Assembly: GCA_034437455.1 (NCBI GenBank)
Contig: DAOTUB010000269.1
Location: 1 to 25,671, forward strand
Direction: 5' to 3'
Length of the DNA stretch: 25,671 nt
DNA from: DAOTUB01 sp034437455
Lineage (GTDB): Bacteria > Chloroflexota > Anaerolineae > B4-G1
A model generated the notes under the pieces. It saw nothing but the letters and a program-made list of their open reading frames with translations. It was not told the DNA's origin and ran no database searches. The position numbers were made by a program, and so were the translations under genes. Positions 14,131 to 20,828 of this stretch are shown here, one piece after another (the first letter of the stretch is position 1; every line of letters begins with the position of its first letter).

Positions 14131-16779
14131 ATGAAAACGAAATGCATCTTGTTGCCCCTGATACTGGGAATCGGGCTAATCCTGGCGGTGATAGGCCTCC
14201 TGGACGTCCCTTCCAGCGCGGCCCCGCTCAACGCGGATGAACCGGTAGAGCCAGCCGCCCCCCTGACTGCCGACGACGCCCTGACACTGGAACTGGTGAG
14301 CCAGGTCGGCGGAGACATTCGGGACGTGGCCGTGCAGGGCAATTACATCTATCTGGGCGTCGGCCCGCGCTTGCTGGTCCTGGACGCCAGCGACCCGGCA
14401 GCCCCCATCCTGCTCGGGCAGAGCGCCATGTTGGGTGGCAACGTGGGCGCCATCGACGTCGCTGGCGACTATGTCTACCTGCTGGCCGATGGCCTGCACG
14501 TGATTTCAGTGACCGACCCAACCAACCCCACCCTGGTGGGCCATTTTGAGAGCATGGGCGGCTATGACGTGCACGTCGCCGGTGATTACGCCTATCTGGT
14601 GGGCTTTGGCCGCCTGCACGTCCTGTCTATCACCGACCCCACCACTCCTACCGAGGTGGGCCAGTGCAACGGCGGTTCCATGTACGCCGTTCAGGTCGCC
14701 GGCGACTATGCCTACGTCGCCGGCACCTCTTATCTGACCGACACGAAACACCTGGGCGGCCTGGTCATCATCTCCCTGGCCGACCCGGCCCACCCCGTCG
14801 AGGTGGATTTTCGCCAGACGGCCGGCCTGCCCAAGGACCTGCAAATCGTCGGGAACCACATCTATATCGTTTCCACCTTTGGGTACTTTGATTTTACAGG
14901 CTACCTGGAAACTTTTGCGCTGGATACCCCCGGCGCGCCCAACGCGGTTGGCCAGGTCGCCATCGCCCCCTTTGACTGGGGTTCGTCCTACGCCTCAGGC
15001 CTGCACGTCGCCGGGGACTATGCCTACGTCAGCGCTGACTATGGCGGAATGGTCGTCATCTCGGTGACCGACCCGGCCCACCCCACCGAGCTGGGCCACC
15101 GGGACACGCCGGGGCGATCATACAACGTCGCGGCGTCGGGCGATCACGCCTACGTCGCCGATGATTGGGGCGGCCTGCGCGTGATCTCGGTCGCCGACCC
15201 GAACAACCCCGTGGCGGCCGGTCAATATGTCCCGGCGGCGGCAGGCCGGGTTAACAGCATCCACGTCGTTGACGACTATGCCTACCTGGGCGGCGGCTAT
15301 GGCGGCCTGTGGGTCGTCTCGGTCGCCGATCCCCAGCAGCCTGTCAATAGCGGTCACGTCCTCCTCTCGGGTGGCTTTGACTCGGTCGACGACGTGTACG
15401 CCGTTGGGGACTATGTCTATGCGGCTGACGTGCTCAACGGCCTCAAGGTCTTTGCGGTGGCCGACAAAGCCAACCCCAGCCTGCTGGGCCGCGCCGACAC
15501 GATTCACGGTGGCCAAAGCATCCACGTCGTCGGCGGCTATGCGTACATGGCGACCAGCAACGAATACCTGCCCGACCCAGACAATCATCCCTCGGGGTTG
15601 TACGTCTTTGCGGTGAGCGACCCCGCCCATCCCACGCCATTGGGGTCTTATCTGACCGAGGGCGGAGCGCGGGCCGTCTCTGTGGCGGGGGACCACGCCT
15701 ACCTTGGGATATGGCCGCCGGCCATCCTGCAACCGGGACGGCTAGAAGCGGTCTCGGTGGCCGACCCGACCCAGCCCACCTTGACCGGCTTTTACACCTC
15801 CACGCTCCTCAAACCCTACGGTCTACAGGTCACCGATGACAACGCCTACCTGGCCACGACCTGGGGCTTGTGGGCGGTTTCGGTAGCTGACCCGAACCGG
15901 CCCACGTCGCTGGGGGTCGAGTACAGCGACAGTGCCAAAAGCGTGCACATCGTCGGGGAGCGAGCCTACCTGGCCCGCGACGGCGTCAGCGTGGTCTCGG
16001 TGACCGACCTGACCCAGCCCACCGAACTGGGCGCCTATCCCTTGGGAGACGCCGAGGACGTATACGCCGCCGGTGACTATATTTACGTCGCCAATGGGAA
16101 CGGCGGCCTGGTAATCCTACGCGTGACCGAACCGGCCGCCATCTCGGGCCAGATGTTGGATGGGCGCGGCGACCCGGTGGCGGACATCCGCATCTCGGCC
16201 GGGGGGCCGTACAGCGCCACGACCGACGCCAACGGCGTATACACCATCACCGGCCTCCTGCCCGGCGCCTACACCCTCACGCCCATGACGCCCGGCTACT
16301 TTTGGTCACCGGCGAACCGCACTGTCACCGTCCCGCCCAGCGCCGGCGATCAAGACTTTGTGGGCCGCCAGGTTCAAAAAGTGGCGACACCCACGACCTA
16401 CCAGGGCACGTTGGGGCTGGGCGACCGGCTCACCTACACGCTGCGCCTGGTTTACCACGAGGACGGCGACCTGCTACTGTACGACCCGCTGCCCGCCTAC
16501 ACCGGCTATGTCAGCGGCTCTCTAAAAGTGCCAGGGCTAACCTATCATTCTAGCAACCACACCATCAGCGGGACGTTGGGCATGACCGCTGGTGAACAGA
16601 CGACGATCACCTTTGCCGTGCAAGTGAAGATAATGGGGACGGCGGGCTTTGCCCCGACCATCGTCAACCAGGCCTGCCTGCGCCGGCCGGGCCAGGGATT
16701 GGCGGACTGTGAATGGTCCAACCAGGTGTCACACTATACCTACCTGTGGCCGCTCTACCTGCCCCTGGTGATCCGGTAA
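14131..16779 (+). CDS. Large exported LVIVD-repeat (beta-propeller) protein with CarboxypepD-like and DUF11-like domains and YLP tail
   Basis: This is an 882-aa protein with a signal peptide (~1-30). Residues ~45-665 hold many ~45-residue LVIVD-type repeats. Each has a GDYAYLxx strand, a GGLxVISVxDP core and a PTxLG end. They should form one or two beta-propellers. Residues ~671-745 are a carboxypeptidase-regulatory-like beta-sandwich (ISGQMLDGRGDPVADIRIS, then TTDANGVYTITGLLPGAYTL). Residues ~750-870 are a DUF11-like repeat (GDRLTYTLRLVY, then TFAVQVK and IVNQA). The last seven residues are YLPLVIR. The start at ATG 14131 follows GGAGGAG. An upstream frame from 14053 overlaps the leader and has no ribosome site. 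Likely a cell-surface or matrix protein; no enzyme motif is seen. Confidence 0.85.
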   Translation: MKTKCILLPLILGIGLILAVIGLLDVPSSAAPLNADEPVEPAAPLTADDALTLELVSQVGGDIRDVAVQGNYIYLGVGPRLLVLDASDPAAPILLGQSAMLGGNVGAIDVAGDYVYLLADGLHVISVTDPTNPTLVGHFESMGGYDVHVAGDYAYLVGFGRLHVLSITDPTTPTEVGQCNGGSMYAVQVAGDYAYVAGTSYLTDTKHLGGLVIISLADPAHPVEVDFRQTAGLPKDLQIVGNHIYIVSTFGYFDFTGYLETFALDTPGAPNAVGQVAIAPFDWGSSYASGLHVAGDYAYVSADYGGMVVISVTDPAHPTELGHRDTPGRSYNVAASGDHAYVADDWGGLRVISVADPNNPVAAGQYVPAAAGRVNSIHVVDDYAYLGGGYGGLWVVSVADPQQPVNSGHVLLSGGFDSVDDVYAVGDYVYAADVLNGLKVFAVADKANPSLLGRADTIHGGQSIHVVGGYAYMATSNEYLPDPDNHPSGLYVFAVSDPAHPTPLGSYLTEGGARAVSVAGDHAYLGIWPPAILQPGRLEAVSVADPTQPTLTGFYTSTLLKPYGLQVTDDNAYLATTWGLWAVSVADPNRPTSLGVEYSDSAKSVHIVGERAYLARDGVSVVSVTDLTQPTELGAYPLGDAEDVYAAGDYIYVANGNGGLVILRVTEPAAISGQMLDGRGDPVADIRISAGGPYSATTDANGVYTITGLLPGAYTLTPMTPGYFWSPANRTVTVPPSAGDQDFVGRQVQKVATPTTYQGTLGLGDRLTYTLRLVYHEDGDLLLYDPLPAYTGYVSGSLKVPGLTYHSSNHTISGTLGMTAGEQTTITFAVQVKIMGTAGFAPTIVNQACLRRPGQGLADCEWSNQVSHYTYLWPLYLPLVIR

Positions 16780-16788
16780 CAAGACACA

Positions 16789-17068
16789 GAGATGCTTCGG
16801 GTGAGGAGTGGAGCACCTCCAGGTGCGGACCTTGAGCAAAGACCGGCACGCGGGCGTGCCTCGCTCTCAGGCTCGATATACAAGAGATGTTTCAGGTGAA
16901 GAGTGGAGCACCCCCAGGTGCGGGCCTTGCGCAGGACCGGCACGTGGGCGTGCCTCGCTCTCAGGCTCGATATACAAGAGATGTTTCGGGTGAGGAGTGG
17001 AGCACCCCCAGGTGCGGGCCTTGAGCAGAGACCGGCACGTGGGCGTGCCTCGGGCTCGATATACAAGG
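16789..17068. repeat. Three tandem ~94-nt structured repeats
   Basis: Units start at 16789, 16884 and 16978 (periods 95 and 94 nt). The third is shorter because it lacks about 6 nt of the CTCTCAG segment. Each unit holds two short palindromes. In unit 1 these are GCACCT/AGGTGC (16813-16826) and GGCACGC/GCGTGCC (16845-16860). In units 2 and 3 the second becomes GGCACGT/GCGTGCC, a change that keeps pairing as a G-U wobble. Each unit ends in GGCTCGATATACAAG. Open frames here encode repeated Arg/Pro-rich peptides. The periods are not multiples of three, so these are not conserved proteins. The array fills the gap between convergent genes. Confidence 0.85.
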
Positions 17069-17094
17069 GGCACAGCGCTTTTCTCTGTGCCCCT
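17066..17094. terminator. Strong hairpin, probable bidirectional terminator
   Basis: AGGGGCACAG (17066-17075) pairs perfectly with CTGTGCCCCT (17085-17094) around a 9-nt loop. It lies between the convergent LVIVD-repeat gene and the 31-aa minus-strand gene. No long T run follows on either strand. A second, smaller stem (CGTTAC/GTAACG, 17106-17124) is adjacent. Confidence 0.55.
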
Positions 17095-17127
17095 CTGAAA
17101 CCCTCCGTTACGCTCTGTGTAACGCTC

Positions 17128-17223
17128 TCACCCGCTCTGTAACAATGCCACGATCACCGCTGCCAACAGGGTCAGCGCCGTGATCAAGACCGTCAACCAA
17201 TTCGCGATACGTTGTCGCATCAT
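17128..17223 (-). CDS. 31-aa single-pass membrane peptide
   Basis: On the minus strand, AAAGGAGGG lies just upstream of ATG at 17221-17223. The frame encodes MMRQRIANWLTVLITALTLL and 11 more residues ending VALLQSG, to a TGA at 17128-17130. It is a basic N-terminus followed by one hydrophobic helix (~9-28). It begins 8 nt after the stop of the ferric-reductase-like gene, with an excellent ribosome site, so it is probably co-translated with it. It could be an accessory subunit or stabilising peptide of that membrane enzyme. That role is inference; I do not recognise a family. Confidence 0.65.
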   Translation of the reverse strand: MMRQRIANWLTVLITALTLLAAVIVALLQSG

Positions 17224-17231
17224 GCCCTCCT

Positions 17232-18551
17232 TTAAGCCAGATCAAAACGCTCAGCGTGAATGTTTTGCAAAGGTACATCCAGGCTCAAAAGCGCCGACTC
17301 GACCGCATCCATCATCGGCGGCGGCCCACACACAAAGCATTCCACTCCCTGCAACGCCGGCAGATGACGCTCCAGGACCTGCGCGGTCACAAACCCCACC
17401 TCGCCCTCCCAGCCCTCCGGCGGTCGCTCCAGCACATAGACGATTTTCAAGTTCAGGCGCTGGCGCAGCGCTTCCAACTCGTCGCGGAACGCCATGCTTT
17501 CCAAATCCAGGTTGCCGTAAAAGATAAACAGCGGGCGTTGATCCCCCCGGTCGGCCAGCGTGCGCAATATGCTCATCACCGGGCTGATGCCGATGCCGCC
17601 CACGATAAAGGCGTACGCCTCTGCGTCGGGACGACGGTCGACAGAGAACGCGCCGAACGGCCCGTCGAGGTACACGCGCTGTCCCGGCTGCATGTCCTTG
17701 ATCGTCGCCGTAAAATCCCCCAGCTCCTTGATGCCAAACTCGAGCCGCCCTGGATGCTCGGCGCTGGACGAAAACGAAAAAGGGTGCTCGGTATCGGTAA
17801 AGGGCGAATGCCAGGCCGTGAGCCACGCAAACTGGCCGGGCTGAAAGCGCATGCCCGCGTGCCCGACAGGCTCGAGCGCCAGCGTCCAGACATCACCGGG
17901 CTGCGGGTCCACCTGCACCACCTCGTACGGGCGCCGGGCGATGATCCAGGGTTTGATGACCCGCACATAAGCCACGATCAACACACAAGCCGCGCCATAG
18001 CCCAGCCACAGCGCCTGCTTGAAAGGCGTGCCGATGTATTTGCCCACCATATAAGCGTGGATCATGACCAAAGCCAGGGCCAGCGTCGCCAGGATACCGT
18101 GCCAGACGCGCCATTTCACGTATTCGAACTTGAAACGCTTGCGCCAGACCGAGATCACGATCAAGATGATCATGGCAATGACCGACGTGACCCCCGCCCG
18201 CGCCCGCCACGGCGCCGTGATCAAGTTCAGCAGGTCCCGTGCCCAGGGAAACTTGATAAACAGGATAATGGGGTGGGCCAGCCACAACCCAAAGGTCACC
18301 AGTGAGATCCGGTGGTGGAAATAATACACGACGTCACTGCCAAAGGGCGCCTTGACCGCTGCGATGCGCGCCGTCAAGACGAACTGTAGCGTCGTCATCG
18401 CGATGCCCACAAAACCCAGCGCCACCGACAACTCGCGCACAAATTCGCGCCCCATCGGGCGCTCACCCACCAGCATAAAACCCAGCGGCGCACAAGACAA
18501 CACCACGTACAATGCTATCCAAAATACAGCCTTGGTGGTATTTTTACTCAC
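17232..18551 (-). CDS. Ferric-reductase-like membrane oxidoreductase with FAD/NAD(P) domain
   Basis: This is a 439-aa protein of two parts. Residues ~8-200 form about six membrane helices with histidines suited to bind heme b: H79/H80 and H93 in one helix pair, H151 and H165 in the next. Residues ~208-439 are a ferredoxin-NADP reductase-type module: FAD-binding HPFSFSSS (256-263), pyrophosphate/NAD site VGGIGISPVMSILRTL (317-332), and the C-terminal CGPPPMMDAVE (408-418) with HAERFDLA ending. It should move electrons from NAD(P)H via FAD and heme across the membrane to iron, oxygen or another acceptor. The start is GTG 18551 with AAGGAGG just upstream. A 31-aa membrane peptide follows 8 nt downstream. 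Confidence 0.88.
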   Translation of the reverse strand: MSKNTTKAVFWIALYVVLSCAPLGFMLVGERPMGREFVRELSVALGFVGIAMTTLQFVLTARIAAVKAPFGSDVVYYFHHRISLVTFGLWLAHPIILFIKFPWARDLLNLITAPWRARAGVTSVIAMIILIVISVWRKRFKFEYVKWRVWHGILATLALALVMIHAYMVGKYIGTPFKQALWLGYGAACVLIVAYVRVIKPWIIARRPYEVVQVDPQPGDVWTLALEPVGHAGMRFQPGQFAWLTAWHSPFTDTEHPFSFSSSAEHPGRLEFGIKELGDFTATIKDMQPGQRVYLDGPFGAFSVDRRPDAEAYAFIVGGIGISPVMSILRTLADRGDQRPLFIFYGNLDLESMAFRDELEALRQRLNLKIVYVLERPPEGWEGEVGFVTAQVLERHLPALQGVECFVCGPPPMMDAVESALLSLDVPLQNIHAERFDLA

Positions 18552-18624
18552 GTTTACCTCCTTGTAGAATCTAGAATGGTCCCACGTTCAACATTTTCAC
18601 CCCCTCGACACCGGGCAGTAAAAT

Positions 18625-18633
18625 AGTATACCA
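18625..18633 (-). promoter_or_regulatory. Extended -10 promoter of the ferric-reductase-like gene
   Basis: On the minus strand TGGTATACT forms an extended -10 about 74 nt upstream of the GTG at 18551. It is a one-base variant of the sites at 1668 and 8237. Confidence 0.5.
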
Positions 18634-18728
18634 AAATCCACCCAAAAATCCTAATCCGGGCCCCAAACACCGACGTAAAGTATGGGACATCTATCTCGAC
18701 CTGACGCCGACTTGTTGACACACACCCA

Positions 18729-18764
18729 TTGACTTTTTTTCCCGTGTCCGGTATCTTAAAGATA
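18729..18764 (+). promoter_or_regulatory. Promoter of the GNAT gene with a dyad on its -10
   Basis: TTGACT (18729-18734) and TATCTT (18752-18757) are spaced by 17 nt. The -10 is also the left arm of a perfect dyad, TATCTT-A-AAGATA (18752-18764), which could be an operator. The interval 18552-18815 otherwise holds only this and the divergent promoter at 18625. Confidence 0.55.
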
Positions 18765-18815
18765 TAGATGGGGACGACACGTCCCCCGCCGCGAAATGCT
18801 GGATAGGTATCAAGA

Positions 18816-19349
18816 ATGACACATTATGTACTGATCGAGACGCCCCGGCTGATCCTCCGCACCGTAACCATGGATGACGTGGAAGCGGTAGCGCGCCGCT
18901 GGAAGCTGGATGACGGGCCAATCTCTCACCAAGCAGCCGAAAACCAGGTGCGGTGGATGCTGGCGAATCACCGGCAGAACGCGCCGGAGCGCCTGGTCCA
19001 CCTGTGCCTCGCGATCATTGACAAGGAGACACAAACATTCATTGGCTGGTGTGGCCTGGACCATCGGGACCGGTCACAGGCCCATCCCGTGCTGTTCTAC
19101 CTGTTGGCAGCGCGTCATCGCGGCCGGGGGCTGGCGACAGAGGCCGCTCAAGCCCTCATCGATTACGCCTTTGCCGAACTCGGACAAGCCAGGATCAATG
19201 GCAAGACAAAGGCAGAAAACGTCGCCTCCAAGCGGGTCATGGAAAAGATCGGCATGCGGTATTTGGGGCGTGATGGGAAAGACGCACATTGTTTCACGCT
19301 GGGCCGGGAGGAACGTTTGCGCGGCGCCGACCCGGCCCAGGAGACTTGA
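18816..19349 (+). CDS. GNAT N-acetyltransferase (RimJ/RimL-like)
   Basis: This 177-aa protein fits the Acetyltransf_3 family. It begins with the ETPRLILRTVTMDDVEAV strand-helix entry typical of RimJ/RimL proteins. It has the central strand FIGWCGLDHRD and the acetyl-CoA pyrophosphate loop in FYLLAARHRGRGLATEA (about 92-108). The C-terminal ENVASKRVMEKIGM helix packs the cofactor end. It should transfer acetyl from acetyl-CoA to an amine; the substrate could be a protein N-terminus or a small molecule and cannot be told from sequence. The ribosome site is weak (ATAGG). It is transcribed divergently from the ferric-reductase-like gene, from a dyad-bearing promoter. Confidence 0.87.
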   Translation: MTHYVLIETPRLILRTVTMDDVEAVARRWKLDDGPISHQAAENQVRWMLANHRQNAPERLVHLCLAIIDKETQTFIGWCGLDHRDRSQAHPVLFYLLAARHRGRGLATEAAQALIDYAFAELGQARINGKTKAENVASKRVMEKIGMRYLGRDGKDAHCFTLGREERLRGADPAQET

Positions 19350-19354
19350 TATAC

Positions 19355-19564
19355 GAGACACTGATTCTGGTTGACCCTCACACCACCCTCTCGGCCGCGG
19401 CCTTCGCAAGCGCCCTATGAGACGTTTACCCGGCTGGGGAAGACGGTGCACCCACGGTCACGCGGCATAGATTACTTGACTATTGCTACATCGTCGGCGC
19501 CATAGAAGAACTGGGCCGGGTCTACACGTTCGACCTGGGCGCAAGCGAGTTCATGAATCTGTAA
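19355..19564 (+). pseudogene. Possible decayed coding remnant (PIN-like?)
   Basis: Short coding-like pieces follow one another in different frames. LILVDPHTTLSAAAFASAL comes first (from about 19361), then ETFTRLGKTVHPRSRGIDYL, then DYCYIVGAIEELGRVYTFDL with ASEFMNL to a TAA at 19562-19564. Two frame changes are needed. The VD start and the YTFDL near the end faintly recall PIN-domain toxins. Composition is the only support and chance is possible. Confidence 0.3.
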
Positions 19565-19597
19565 GAGCTTGAAAGATTCGACGCGTGCCCGCTCACG

Positions 19598-19636
19598 TGC
19601 CAGGCAATTTTGGATGCTCGCCAAAAGTGCCTGGCA
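19598..19636. repeat. Long near-perfect hairpin between convergent genes
   Basis: TGCCAGGCA-A-TTTTGG (19598-19613) faces CCAAAA-G-TGCCTGGCA (19621-19636) around a 7-nt loop. It has 15 paired positions and one mismatch. It lies just beyond the minus-strand stop at 19644. It may terminate transcription from both sides. The TGCCAGGCA/TGCCTGGCA core also resembles REP-type palindromes dispersed in bacterial genomes. Confidence 0.6.
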
Positions 19637-19643
19637 TCTACAA

Positions 19644-20743
19644 CTAGCGGGGGCGGCCGGTGTCGGCCCGCAGCACCAGCGGTAGATAGAAGATATAATT
19701 TGGTTGGATGGCGCCAAAATTGGCGCTCACGTCCTTGTCCGCGTCCATCACCACCTGTGTCTGCGTGAGCGTGAGCGTGCCCGTGACTGCGCCGCGCCAG
19801 CCATCGAACCGCCATCCGGCGACAAGGGAATAATCACCATTGACGGTGTTGCGTCCACCGCCAACGGCAATGGAGATATTCCCGTCAACAACGTTATCGT
19901 GTCCCCCGCCGACGATAGCACAAGTGCCGGTGACGGTGTTGCGGAACCCGCCGCCGACGGTGGCGGCATAGCCGTTGACAATATGATTGGCCCCCCACCC
20001 ACGGTAGTATAACTGTCGCCGGTGCTATTGTTATACCCCCCGCCAATTGCGCTTGACTCACCGCCGGCGGTGTTATTCCAGCCGCCGGCGATGGTAGCAA
20101 AGTGGGCATTGCCCAGGTCGCCGTCATTATTACCGGCCTGATTGTTTTGCCCGCCGCCGATGACGCCTAAATGATCGGTCACCCGGTTAAGATTGCCGCT
20201 CTGGCCGCCGCCGTCAATCGTCGCGCCAAAAACACCGTCTATTACCCAATTGCCACCATAGCCGCCGATGATATTAGGACTGGTGGCATTGGGGATAATT
20301 TGCAATGCCACCATATTGCTCACCCGCACGGTGAAAGAGACATCATCGGTCGTGCCAAAGTTCGCGGCGGGATCGGTCCCGGCGTTGCCGGTCAGGGTCC
20401 AGTAGGAAAGTTGCCCGGCGTGGTAGCCGTCTACCGTGTCGGCATCCCCCGCAGTAGTCGCGTAGGTCGCTGTGACGGCAACGGTCACGGTCGTGGCCGC
20501 GCGCGCGTGCAGCGCATAGGGCACGGGCGTCAATGCCTCCTCAGATTCAAAACTATGATGGGCCGCCTGCAATAATGCTTGCCCGCTGCCCTCCAAGAAC
20601 TCTAGCAACTCGGACAGGCTGGCAAACGCCTGCCGCTCGTTGGTCTGGCAGTCTTCCAGCACAGCCACCAGCGCCGGTTGTGCGTCGCGCTCCACCGGCC
20701 ACACCCGCAAAATGTAGGTTTTATGACCAGATTCCCATTGCAT
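19644..20743 (-). CDS. Frameshifted chimeric surface protein: small N-terminal domain, GGG-N repeat head, InlB-like repeat and YLP tail
   Basis: The uninterrupted frame runs 20743 to 19748 (331 aa). Its last ~80 residues turn into low-complexity Pro/Ser/Arg sequence after YTTVGGG. At that point there is a G6 run on the minus strand (C6 at 19991-19996). One extra G restores a frame that continues the same repeats (ANHIVNGYAATVGGGFRNTV and on). It then enters a W-G-MDADKDVSANF segment like divergent InlB-type repeats and ends YIFYLPLVLR plus seven residues at the TAG 19644-19646. Residues 1-~55 (YILRVWPVE, then LSELLEFLEG) are an unrelated small domain without a signal peptide. From ~71 the protein is ALTPVPYALHA, the second half of the INYQGRL-type export module, followed by GGG-N head repeats like those of YadA-type adhesins. 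The gene may be a pseudogene, phase-variable, or contain a sequencing error. No ribosome site is seen. Confidence 0.7.
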
Positions 20744-20763
20744 ACGTCTTGTTATAAAAACCT

Positions 20764-20783
20764 AACGTGCGTCCAACGTGCGT
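20764..20783 (+). promoter_or_regulatory. Direct repeat (11-bp period) abutting the BTAD gene promoter
   Basis: AACGTGCGT occurs twice, at 20764-20772 and 20775-20783, an exact 11-bp period ending right at the -35. SARP/BTAD regulators are known to bind direct repeats with about one-helical-turn period next to the -35, so this is a candidate self-regulatory site. Confidence 0.6.
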
Positions 20784-20812
20784 TTGAGCTTATTCCCGCA
20801 CTGGTTTATAAT
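20784..20812 (+). promoter_or_regulatory. Promoter of the BTAD/AAA regulator
   Basis: TTGAGC (20784-20789) and a perfect TATAAT (20807-20812) are spaced by 17 nt. The -10 overlaps the in-frame ATG at 20811, which therefore cannot be the start on this transcript. GTG 20829 is the next in-frame start. Confidence 0.7.
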
Positions 20813-20828
20813 GAGCAAAGGGGGCACG

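Noticed and set aside
16789..17068. CRISPR array
   Set aside because: Units are ~94 nt, contiguous, without unique spacers, and no cas gene is present.
16755..17142. Minus- and plus-strand open frames with repeated Arg/Pro-rich peptides (YIEPE, ARPRAGLCS)
   Set aside because: They arise from the tandem DNA repeats. Periods of 95 and 94 nt shift frame between units, and none has a ribosome site.
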